Shown here in pieces: positions 1-5,403 of a stretch of 5,403 bases of DNA. Origin of the DNA: Bacteroidia bacterium (GTDB lineage Bacteria; Bacteroidota; Bacteroidia; Flavobacteriales; NORP286); assembly GCA_016763665.1 (NCBI GenBank), contig JAESTI010000258.1, positions 1-5,403 of the forward strand, given 5' to 3'. Within the stretch, counting starts at the first letter, position 1. Each line of letters starts with the position of its first letter. Made by a program: the position numbers and the translations under genes. The notes beneath the pieces are model-generated. The model saw only the letters and a list, made by a program, of their open reading frames with translations. It was not told the origin of the DNA and did no database searches.

Positions 1-1602
1 AAAGATCCAAAAGATTTTAGGATAATTGGCAAGCCAATGCCACGTATCGATACCCCTGAAAAGGTAAATGGTTCCGCTAAGTATTCTATAGACATAGTTG
101 TTCCGAAAATGTTGTTTGCAAGCGTGATCCACCCACCGGTGATCTATGCTGGAATAGAAAGTTATGATGCGAGTAAAGCATTGGCTCTAAAAGGAGTAAA
201 GGACGTTTTTCAAATTGAGCATGAACTATTCGAAAACTGGACGGCCCATACCATAGCCGTGGTAGCTGATTCGTTTTACACAGCTGTTAAAGCACGTAAG
301 CTGGTAGAAATCACATGGGATATCAAAGGTTATAAGAATAATTCCACCCCAAAGCATTATGAATCCTTAAAGAATGCTGCCAATAAGAAAGGAATACGAC
401 CAACCGAGATCGGTAATGTAGATCGTGCCCTGAAAGAAGCAAAACAAACCCTTACTGCGGAATACGAACTTCCTTATTTATCACATGCACCGATGGAACC
501 CATGAATTGCGTAGCCGATATTAAAGCTGACAGTTGCGAAATTTGGGCTGGCACGCAATCTCCAGCTGGCTTGCAACAACATGTGGCTGATCATTTGAAA
601 TTAGAAGAGAAAAATGTAAAGATCCATGTACCCTATCTTGGAGGAGGCTTCGGCAGGCGGTCTTTTCATGATTTTGTGATGGAAGCCGTTGATATTTCAA
701 AAAAGGTAGCTGCTCCGATCAAGTTGGTCTGGACCCGTGAAGATGATATCCGGCAAGGCCCATTCAGACAGGGATCAGTTCATTCTTTAAAAGCTGGTAT
801 AGATTCTAGCAATAATATCTCTGCTTTAATTCATAAAACAGTAGCTCCATCCATAACTGCTCAAAACGGGAAAATAGCAGACTGGCATTATAAAATGATT
901 CTAGGCGGAGTACATGATTCCCTTTATCAATTTCCAAATTTCGTTGCGGAAGGCATCATAGAAGAAACACTTGTTCCAATCCATTGGTGGAGGACCGTCT
1001 ATCATTCAACAAATCCCTTCGCACACGAATCCTTTATGGATGAAATGGCTAATGCCACATCCGTTGATCCGCTGCAATTTCGCATGAATTTGCTTAAAGA
1101 TGATAGGCTTAAGGCAGTGCTAAAACTTGCTGCAACCAAAGCGGGCTGGAACAAACCGCTACCTGAAGGAGCTGGGAGAGGGATAGCCGCGTGGTTTAGC
1201 TTTGGAACTTATTGCGCTCAAGTAGCCGAGGTTTCAAGGAAACCCAATGGAAAGTTAAAACTTGATCGCATTGTGATAGCTGTTGACTGCGGAATGAATA
1301 TTAATCCAGATACCATTAAAGCCCAAATGGAAAGCTCAGTAATTTACGCTCTTACTGCAGCAATTAAAGATCCAATTACAATTGAATCGGGTAAAGTAAA
1401 GCAGAGCAACTTTCATGATTATCGTATGATCAGGATGAACGAATCACCGAAAATTGAAACCTACATTATTAATAGCAACCTGCCTCCAGGAGGAATTGGT
1501 GAACCTGGTGTTGCTCCCTTAGCACCGGCACTTGGCAATGCCGTTTTTAATGCTACTGGAGAACGGATAAGAAAACTGCCATTTGATTTGGAAAGTGTTT
1601 GA
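1..1602 (+). CDS. Molybdopterin-binding large subunit, isoquinoline 1-oxidoreductase beta-like (xanthine dehydrogenase family), 5' partial
   Basis: This is the large, Mo-cofactor-binding subunit of a two-subunit molybdenum hydroxylase. Family members hydroxylate N-heterocycles or aldehydes with water and pass electrons to a small [2Fe-2S] subunit. Visible motifs are the entry segment 'RIDTPEKVNG' (nt 43-72), 'HAPMEPMNC' (484-510), the cofactor-binding GGGFGRR (640-660), 'HWWR' (982-993), 'AVDCGMNINPD' (about 1279-1311) and the C-terminal 'GGIGEPG', whose Glu (codon 1501-1503) aligns with the catalytic glutamate of xanthine oxidase. The ATG at 37 is not the start: the 12 codons before it are open and read like the family's 'DFRIIGKP' lead-in. 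The visible 533 residues compare with roughly 700-750 for full IorB-like proteins, so about 200 N-terminal residues, often carrying a Tat signal, lie outside the window. The small-subunit gene is probably upstream as well. No frameshift or missing motif is seen. The family is confident; the substrate is unknown, so no symbol is given. Confidence 0.93.
   Translation, partial: KDPKDFRIIGKPMPRIDTPEKVNGSAKYSIDIVVPKMLFASVIHPPVIYAGIESYDASKALALKGVKDVFQIEHELFENWTAHTIAVVADSFYTAVKARKLVEITWDIKGYKNNSTPKHYESLKNAANKKGIRPTEIGNVDRALKEAKQTLTAEYELPYLSHAPMEPMNCVADIKADSCEIWAGTQSPAGLQQHVADHLKLEEKNVKIHVPYLGGGFGRRSFHDFVMEAVDISKKVAAPIKLVWTREDDIRQGPFRQGSVHSLKAGIDSSNNISALIHKTVAPSITAQNGKIADWHYKMILGGVHDSLYQFPNFVAEGIIEETLVPIHWWRTVYHSTNPFAHESFMDEMANATSVDPLQFRMNLLKDDRLKAVLKLAATKAGWNKPLPEGAGRGIAAWFSFGTYCAQVAEVSRKPNGKLKLDRIVIAVDCGMNINPDTIKAQMESSVIYALTAAIKDPITIESGKVKQSNFHDYRMIRMNESPKIETYIINSNLPPGGIGEPGVAPLAPALGNAVFNATGERIRKLPFDLESV
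640..660 (+). other. Molybdopterin-binding GGGFGRR motif
   Basis: These seven codons read Gly-Gly-Gly-Phe-Gly-Arg-Arg. This is the glycine-rich loop that contacts the molybdenum cofactor in the xanthine dehydrogenase family, and the double Arg is the form usual in IorB-like and related aldehyde dehydrogenase subunits. It is intact, which argues that the gene is functional. Confidence 0.85.
1489..1512 (+). other. Catalytic-glutamate motif (GGIGEPG)
   Basis: The codons read Gly-Gly-Ile-Gly-Glu-Pro-Gly-Val. The Glu (1501-1503) corresponds to the base that activates the Mo-bound hydroxyl in xanthine oxidase-family enzymes. It is followed by 'APLAPALGNAVFNATG' and 'RIRKLP', the usual C-terminal end of the family, so the 3' end of the gene is complete. 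Confidence 0.8.
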
Positions 1603-1642
1603 TCAATTAATAAGCAACTCCCTCTTTTTTAGAATTAATAAA
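1603..1642. other. Short convergent intergenic gap
   Basis: Forty AT-rich bases separate the TGA of the molybdenum hydroxylase (1600-1602) from the TGA of the minus-strand protease (complement of 1643-1645). The gap has a run of six T at 1625-1630 and two direct copies of AATTAATAA (1605-1613 and 1633-1641). I found no GC-rich stem next to the T run, so I do not call an intrinsic terminator on either strand. Transcription from the two sides may overlap at their 3' ends. Confidence 0.6.
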
Positions 1643-1882
1643 TCAGTCTAGAATGTACAGTTTCTTAATTTTTGCACCTTGCTCTGTAACAAACTTTAAA
1701 TAATATATCCCTTCAGCGTATGTTCTTACATTAAGCTCAAGAACTGTCTTTCCCATTGTATTAAGATTCAATAATTGTACCCCAACACTGTTGAATAGGC
1801 TTACTTCTTTCACTTTTGAATTGGGAAAGGATATTGTCAGGTTTTGTTTAGTCGGATTAGGAGATATATTTATCGGAAATAC
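1643..1882 (-). other. T9SS type A C-terminal sorting domain
   Basis: Residues 1150-1228 show 'INISPNPTKQNLTISFP', then 'VSLFNSVGVQLLNL', 'AEGIYYLKF' and a Lys-rich end 'KIKKLYILD'. These are the PNPT, G-turn and GIYYLK blocks of the type A sorting domain. In known systems it directs export through the T9SS outer-membrane pore, after which it is removed or exchanged for a surface anchor. It is complete and ends at the natural stop. Confidence 0.9.
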
Positions 1883-4800
1883 TTCTGAATCATTGAATGT
1901 TATTGATACCGGAGAAAAATATTCAAATTGTCCATCAAAATCAGTTTGCTTAAGGCGGTAGTATGAAATGCCTTGAAACGGATCTTCATCAATGGCAGTA
2001 TATTTTTGCAATACATTGCTATACCCATAGCCTTCAACTTCTGCTATCTCATAATAATTAATACCATCGACAGATCTCTCAATTGTAAAGTAGTCATTAT
2101 TAATTTCAGTGGCAGTTGACCATGTAAGAATTACATACTGGTTCTTTACATCTACTGTAAAATCTAATAGTTCAATTGGTAGTGGACTATTTGCAGTTGT
2201 TGATCCCAAGGTAAAAGGGCTGAATGAAGTAACCACATCAGAAATTATTGAACCGGAAGAAGCATCACCATTAACAAAGGTATTGCCTACACTCTCCCAT
2301 TTGACACCATCCCAATGGGCAACTCTTAGTTCATCAAGAAAGTCAGCATTAACACCACTATTAAGGCCCCATGATAGTGTGATATTAGCATTTGCGCTGC
2401 CCGTTCTATTCAGTTGAAAATATTCAACCCCGCTTATTTTTTGTAACTCCGTATCTAAAGTGCTAGTATTTGTGTAAGCACTGTCAAAATATTCAGCAGT
2501 GAAAGTTGTAAGATCGACAGAGGTAGGTGTTATAATTAATCTTCTGTATTCATCATTTTTTCCTATATGGAAAATACATGAATCGGTAGAATTCGACTTA
2601 ATTGCTATTGGCCCACTAATGTAACTCGAACTGGACCCATTCAAAATAGAAGCGGTTGTCTCTAATGTCAGGAGATTTTGTGAAGTCGTTACTACATTAC
2701 CATTGGTTAAACTTAGAATTCCATCAATATTGATGGGTTTGTTAATTAATAAATTGCCATTGCTTTTATTAACTGTCAAGTTATCAAACGTTACAGCACC
2801 CTCGCCATCTATACTTTGTGAAACAGAACCATTAAATTCTATCGTACTACCAGATGAAATATATGTATTATTTCCAGCTGAAAAATTCCCAGCTATTCGA
2901 ACAGTACCACTTGATGGAAGTATTCTATCGCCAGTTGAAGAGGAAGATAAATTATTATAGTTAAATGCTGCGATAGTTTGAGTACCGGCATTGTTATAAT
3001 TGAAAGTACTACCTGTTATAAGATATGAATTGGTTCCCGGTGTAAAAGCTCCTGCAATACCAATAACCCCATCAGAAGGCAATATCCTATCTGAAGTGCC
3101 AGAAATTGTTAAATTATAGTAATCCAATGCCGGTACTATCTGACTGTTGGAACTATTGAAATTAACGGTATTACCGGTAGCAGTCAAGATAACGTTTGCA
3201 ACCCCTAATGAATCTCCTATATTAAGGCTAGCATCGCTTTCATTTGTAAAAGTTCCGGTTCCCAAAATGGAATTGCTTACATCAAAAATGGAAAAATTGG
3301 TCAATGATCCATTAATAACAACTGACATGCAGCTTCCGGGATTGGCATCCATGTCAATAGCATGAGCTACATCAATTACTATACAGGTGTTTTCGGAAGG
3401 TAGTATTCCCCCACTCCATGTATCAACCGAACTCCACAAACCCGCCTGTGCAGATAAAATATCTACACCATCGTTGATAGTTATTGATGTACCGATTGAT
3501 ACGTTATTAGCATCTGTAATTGTTAGGCTGTATGTACCTGCAAAAAGACCTGTTTCCATTGAATCACCCCCCCCACTCGACCATGAATAAGTGTATGGCC
3601 TAACACCACCAACTGCGGTTACCACAGCAGTACCATCACTGGAACCAGTACAATTGGCATCTGTTTTGCCTGTTCTTAAAGTAAAAGCGTTATCATCATA
3701 AATATGGATATTGTCTATATAAAGACCGTTCCCATGTCCATTGGTGCTTTCAAATTTTATTTTTATTGAATTCCCTGAAAATTCTGATAGATCAATCGTT
3801 TCATTTCTCCAATGGGAAGCTGATAATGGTCTCCAAAAGTCTGCTTGATCAGACCCTACCGTTGGAAGCGTATTTCCATCAGCATCCTTTCCTGATTTGT
3901 TATATATTTCGTTTGAAAATGTATTGCAATCTGTTGAAATTAGTATCCTGAGCCTTTCACTTTCTGTATCGGACCTTCTTGCATAAGCAACATCAAAATT
4001 CAATACAGGATTTATAGCATCCGATAAATCAATTGGTTTTGATACTAATCCATCAATCTGACCACTCCCTGTATAATAATAATGTGATATATAAGCATAC
4101 GCAGTGGTAGCTCCATCACTACCTACTCCCAAAAAAGTTTTTGTCCAGGTTTTATCATTATTAGGATTTACTATAACCCATTCAGGCATACCCGATACCG
4201 GCTCCTGCCAATCTTCCAAAAATGGAAGTGGATCCCCATTTGTAATCGTAAAACTTAAGGAGGAAGTATCATTGCTTAACTTTTCATCCGTTACACCATT
4301 GGGACCTGTTGAAAAAACCGTTATTGCATGACTGCCATAAGATAGGATAGAAAAAGGCAAGGAAACTTCTATTGAATCCTCTGTAACCAAATTTCCAGAC
4401 CAATTGAAAATATTGAACGCCCCACCATCAAATCTCCATTTGATATTCGCACTTGTTAAATTATTTAATCCGAAATTCTTAAGTGTCAAAATTGGCCTCA
4501 CAGTATCATTACACGTTAGTACATCAGGTGATGAAATGTCTGTAATTCCAGCATCATTGTCAGTAAAGGGTTCACATGCTATGGAAGTTTTCAAACTTGC
4601 CCTGGGGCCATCTATCGCTGCTCTCATCCTGTCTTTCTGTCCAGTTGTAAACATGTTCATGCACGCATCATCAACATAGTCCATGAAATTCATGGTTTGG
4701 TCGTTCTGATCAACAGGCGTTTCTGTACACGTGTTTTTTGTTCCAGGGCATCCATAAGTGTAGCTCCATACCGGTGGTGTATCGCATATATAATCACCCT

Positions 4801-5403
4801 CATCTAAGCAGGTACTTGAGGTAGTACCACTACAACCATCTTGAAAAGTATGATATAGATCCAGATAATGCCCTACTTCATGAACTGCTGTACGCCCTTT
4901 ATCATAGGGAGCATAAGCAGACCCTCCATTACCAAAGTATTTATAGTGATTCACTACTCCATCTACATTACAAGGTGATCCGGGAAAAGTTGCGTATCCT
5001 AAAAGTTTCTTGCCAAGATCGCAGATCCAAATATTTAAATACTGATCGCAAGGCCAGGCATTCTTGCCTCCTGAAGCGTCAAATTTCATTTCATCATTCT
5101 GTCTAAATGGCCCATGACCGGTTAAAGTTCTGGTTATTCCACTAGTTGGATTACCATTTGGGTCTCTGACAGCCAGGCAAAACTCAATTTCTGAATCTGA
5201 TGCATCCGGTTTAAATTCAACAGGCGTATTGCTTGTATCATCATTGATCTTTCTGTAGTCTTCATTTAGCACATCTATTTGCGAAAGAACCTGAGCATCT
5301 GAAAGATTTTGAGCAGAATTTTTATACACAATATGTACTACAACTGGGATTGTTATGATACTTGAAGCTCCCCTCTTGTTTTTTTTCCTTTCTATGATCT
5401 TTC
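1643..5403 (-). CDS. Secreted M43-family zinc metalloprotease with SprB repeat and T9SS sorting domain, 5' partial
   Basis: This is a large extracellular endopeptidase of the cytophagalysin/pappalysin (M43) metzincin family. Residues are numbered from the GTG at 5329. The catalytic domain fills about 1-252, with the zinc motif HEVGHYLDLYH (150-160: ligands H150, H154, H160; general base E151), the Met-turn 'MNFMDY' (213-218), and 11 cysteines suggesting disulfides. Then come a CARDB/Ig-like domain (about 258-365), a jelly-roll domain like the MAM/choice-of-anchor J type (366-547), a SprB repeat (551-619), a 'GLWSSVDTWSGG' module (629-677), three tandem repeats (718-880), a Bacteroidota linker domain (908-1046), a fibronectin-like pre-sorting module (1049-1145) and a T9SS type A sorting domain (1150-1228). 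The GTG is not the start: 24 more codons stay open to the edge and spell the family's conserved 'IPVVVHIVY' first strand. Signal peptide and propeptide are therefore outside the window. Oddities are Asp157 in the zinc motif and a G8 tract at 3567-3574. The protein substrate is unknown. Confidence 0.93.
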   Translation of the reverse strand, partial: KIIERKKNKRGASSIITIPVVVHIVYKNSAQNLSDAQVLSQIDVLNEDYRKINDDTSNTPVEFKPDASDSEIEFCLAVRDPNGNPTSGITRTLTGHGPFRQNDEMKFDASGGKNAWPCDQYLNIWICDLGKKLLGYATFPGSPCNVDGVVNHYKYFGNGGSAYAPYDKGRTAVHEVGHYLDLYHTFQDGCSGTTSSTCLDEGDYICDTPPVWSYTYGCPGTKNTCTETPVDQNDQTMNFMDYVDDACMNMFTTGQKDRMRAAIDGPRASLKTSIACEPFTDNDAGITDISSPDVLTCNDTVRPILTLKNFGLNNLTSANIKWRFDGGAFNIFNWSGNLVTEDSIEVSLPFSILSYGSHAITVFSTGPNGVTDEKLSNDTSSLSFTITNGDPLPFLEDWQEPVSGMPEWVIVNPNNDKTWTKTFLGVGSDGATTAYAYISHYYYTGSGQIDGLVSKPIDLSDAINPVLNFDVAYARRSDTESERLRILISTDCNTFSNEIYNKSGKDADGNTLPTVGSDQADFWRPLSASHWRNETIDLSEFSGNSIKIKFESTNGHGNGLYIDNIHIYDDNAFTLRTGKTDANCTGSSDGTAVVTAVGGVRPYTYSWSSGGGDSMETGLFAGTYSLTITDANNVSIGTSITINDGVDILSAQAGLWSSVDTWSGGILPSENTCIVIDVAHAIDMDANPGSCMSVVINGSLTNFSIFDVSNSILGTGTFTNESDASLNIGDSLGVANVILTATGNTVNFNSSNSQIVPALDYYNLTISGTSDRILPSDGVIGIAGAFTPGTNSYLITGSTFNYNNAGTQTIAAFNYNNLSSSSTGDRILPSSGTVRIAGNFSAGNNTYISSGSTIEFNGSVSQSIDGEGAVTFDNLTVNKSNGNLLINKPINIDGILSLTNGNVVTTSQNLLTLETTASILNGSSSSYISGPIAIKSNSTDSCIFHIGKNDEYRRLIITPTSVDLTTFTAEYFDSAYTNTSTLDTELQKISGVEYFQLNRTGSANANITLSWGLNSGVNADFLDELRVAHWDGVKWESVGNTFVNGDASSGSIISDVVTSFSPFTLGSTTANSPLPIELLDFTVDVKNQYVILTWSTATEINNDYFTIERSVDGINYYEIAEVEGYGYSNVLQKYTAIDEDPFQGISYYRLKQTDFDGQFEYFSPVSITFNDSEVFPINISPNPTKQNLTISFPNSKVKEVSLFNSVGVQLLNLNTMGKTVLELNVRTYAEGIYYLKFVTEQGAKIKKLYILD
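1895..2185 (-). other. Fibronectin-like module preceding the sorting signal
   Basis: Residues about 1049-1145 contain 'PLPIELLDF', 'LTWSTATEINNDYFTIERS' and 'ISYYRLKQTDFDGQFEYF'. This is the highly recurrent module that precedes T9SS sorting domains in Bacteroidota, and it is one of the best taxonomic markers in the window. Confidence 0.8.
2192..2608 (-). other. Bacteroidota extracellular linker domain
   Basis: Residues about 908-1046 start with 'AIKSNSTDSCIFHIGKNDEYRR' in pattern, continue with 'EYFQLNR' and 'LRVAHWDG' and end 'SFSPFTLGS'. This block commonly sits just before the fibronectin-like module in T9SS-exported proteins ('F.lGs ... LP.eLl.F'). No catalytic residues are evident; its role is probably structural. 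Confidence 0.5.
2690..3178 (-). repeat. Three tandem repeats of about 54 residues (protein-level)
   Basis: Copy 1 is residues 718-771 (nt 3017-3178), copy 2 is 772-825 (2855-3016) and copy 3 is 826-880 (2690-2854). Each starts with T/S-G-x-T followed by an aromatic and Asn. Copies 1 and 2 are exactly 162 nt long, align without gaps, match at 26 of 54 residues by my hand count, and share DRILPS and IAG. Copy 3 is degenerate, with a longer loop. Such repeats probably build a beta-solenoid stalk between the catalytic head and the anchor. Confidence 0.8.
3299..3445 (-). other. 'WSSVDTWSGG' beta module (G8-like)
   Basis: Residues about 629-677 read 'GLWSSVDTWSGG', then 'PSENTCIVID', 'AHAIDMD' and 'SCMSVVINGSLTN'. 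This matches a module often found in Bacteroidota surface proteins, in which a W..TW.GG start leads into the first turns of a beta-solenoid. It directly precedes the tandem repeats. The domain name is tentative. Confidence 0.5.
3473..3679 (-). other. SprB-type repeat domain
   Basis: Residues about 551-619 fit the SprB repeat: 'CTGSSDGTAVVTAVGGVRPYTYSW', then 'GLFAGTYSLTITDANN' and a closing beta-strand. The domain is named after the Flavobacterium johnsoniae gliding adhesin SprB and occurs in many surface proteins of the phylum. There is a single copy here. Its loop carries the Gly586-Gly588 run encoded by the G8 tract. Confidence 0.75.
3567..3574 (-). repeat. Homopolymer G8 tract within the coding strand
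   Basis: Eight consecutive C on the plus strand give eight G in the coding strand, encoding Gly586-Gly587-Gly588 as GGG GGG GGT. The reading frame is intact as given. A one-base slip here would shift everything downstream out of frame, including the T9SS sorting domain, while leaving the catalytic domain intact. Confidence 0.9.
3689..4234 (-). other. Jelly-roll domain, MAM/choice-of-anchor J-like
   Basis: Residues about 366-547 start with 'LPFLEDWQEP', pass through 'GLVSKPIDLSDAINPVLNFDVAYA' and end at 'NGLYIDNIHIY'. That is the start and end pattern of the cleaved-adhesin and choice-of-anchor J beta-sandwich domains common in T9SS cargo proteins of Bacteroidota. Such domains usually bind carbohydrate or protein surfaces. 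The specificity is not readable here. Confidence 0.6.
4235..4558 (-). other. CARDB/Ig-like domain
   Basis: Residues about 258-365 begin 'DAGITDISSP' and contain 'ILTLKNFGLNNLTSANIKWRFDG' in pattern: a beta-sandwich typical of CARDB-like domains that follow bacterial protease domains. It probably acts as a spacer or adhesion module. The assignment is by pattern only. Confidence 0.55.
4574..5403 (-). other. M43 metalloprotease catalytic domain
   Basis: This segment encodes the catalytic domain, from 'IPVVVHIVYKN' through 'QIDVLNEDYRKIN', 'YLNIWICDL', 'GRTAVHEVGH', 'CDTPP', and 'MNFMDYVDD' to 'QKDRMRAAI'. This order of blocks is the standard M43 layout. Cysteines at residues 51, 94, 103, 120, 166, 174, 182, 194, 201, 223 and 252 fit an exported, disulfide-bonded enzyme. 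The domain appears complete on its C-terminal side. Its propeptide and signal sequence are not in the window. Confidence 0.9.
4850..4882 (-). other. Metzincin zinc-binding motif HEVGHYLDLYH
   Basis: The three His residues (150, 154, 160) and Glu151 form the zinc site and general base of a metzincin. The eighth position, Gly in the consensus HExxHxxGxxH, is Asp157 (codon complement of 4859-4861). All metal ligands are present, so activity is expected. The Met-turn Met216 follows about 56 residues later, as in the family. Confidence 0.9.

Noticed and set aside
37..39. ATG as the start of the molybdenum hydroxylase.
   Set aside because: In-frame family-conserved residues precede it, and the family is about 200 residues longer at the N-terminus.
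1599..1606. TTGATCAA palindrome overlapping the stop codon of the first gene.
   Set aside because: It is an 8-bp perfect palindrome with no loop, too short for a terminator or operator call and expected by chance.
1614..1630. Possible intrinsic terminator before the T6 run.
   Set aside because: No inverted repeat able to form a stable stem precedes the T run on the plus strand, and none serves the minus strand.
2690..3178. CRISPR array or DNA-level satellite suggested by the periodic pattern.
   Set aside because: The period of about 162 nt sits in frame inside a gene, the conservation is at protein level, and there are no short identical repeats with unique spacers.
2109..4679. Several plus-strand open frames of about 60-100 codons opposite the protease gene.
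   Set aside because: They lie entirely antisense to a strongly supported coding sequence, resemble no family I recognise, and their predicted products look like reverse translations of the real gene.
5327..5329. GTG as the start of the protease.
   Set aside because: The open frame and conserved family sequence continue upstream to the window edge, so it is an internal Val codon.

Overview
The window looks like AT-rich chromosomal DNA (about 40 % GC by eye) from a member of the Bacteroidota, probably an environmental, gliding or Cytophaga-like lineage. The strongest evidence is the large minus-strand gene. It ends in a type IX secretion system (T9SS) C-terminal sorting domain, preceded by the 'LPIELL.F ... 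YYRLKQTDFDG' module and a SprB-type repeat, all typical of this phylum. The genus cannot be told from this sequence.

Layout: two long genes converge tail to tail and fill almost the whole window. Bases 1-1602 (+) hold the C-terminal three quarters of a large molybdenum-hydroxylase subunit of the isoquinoline 1-oxidoreductase beta (IorB-like, xanthine dehydrogenase) family. It is open at the left edge. Bases 1643-5403 (-) hold a very large secreted M43 (cytophagalysin/pappalysin-like) metalloprotease with a long multidomain tail. It is open at the right edge. Only 40 bp separate the two stop codons, and I see no convincing hairpin terminator there. Neither gene's true start, promoter or signal sequence is in the window, because in-frame family-conserved sequence continues to each edge.

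Function: the first protein should bind molybdopterin cytosine dinucleotide and hydroxylate a heterocycle or aldehyde, working with a small [2Fe-2S] subunit that is probably encoded upstream. The second should be exported through Sec and T9SS and act at the cell surface or outside the cell on protein substrates. Nothing shows that the two act together; convergence suggests separate transcription units.

I found no mobile element, RNA gene, CRISPR array or clearly new system. The points worth a second look are inside the protease gene: an Asp in place of the usual Gly in the zinc motif, an uninterrupted run of eight G in the coding strand that could slip and remove the sorting signal, and three tandem repeats of about 54 residues in the stalk.
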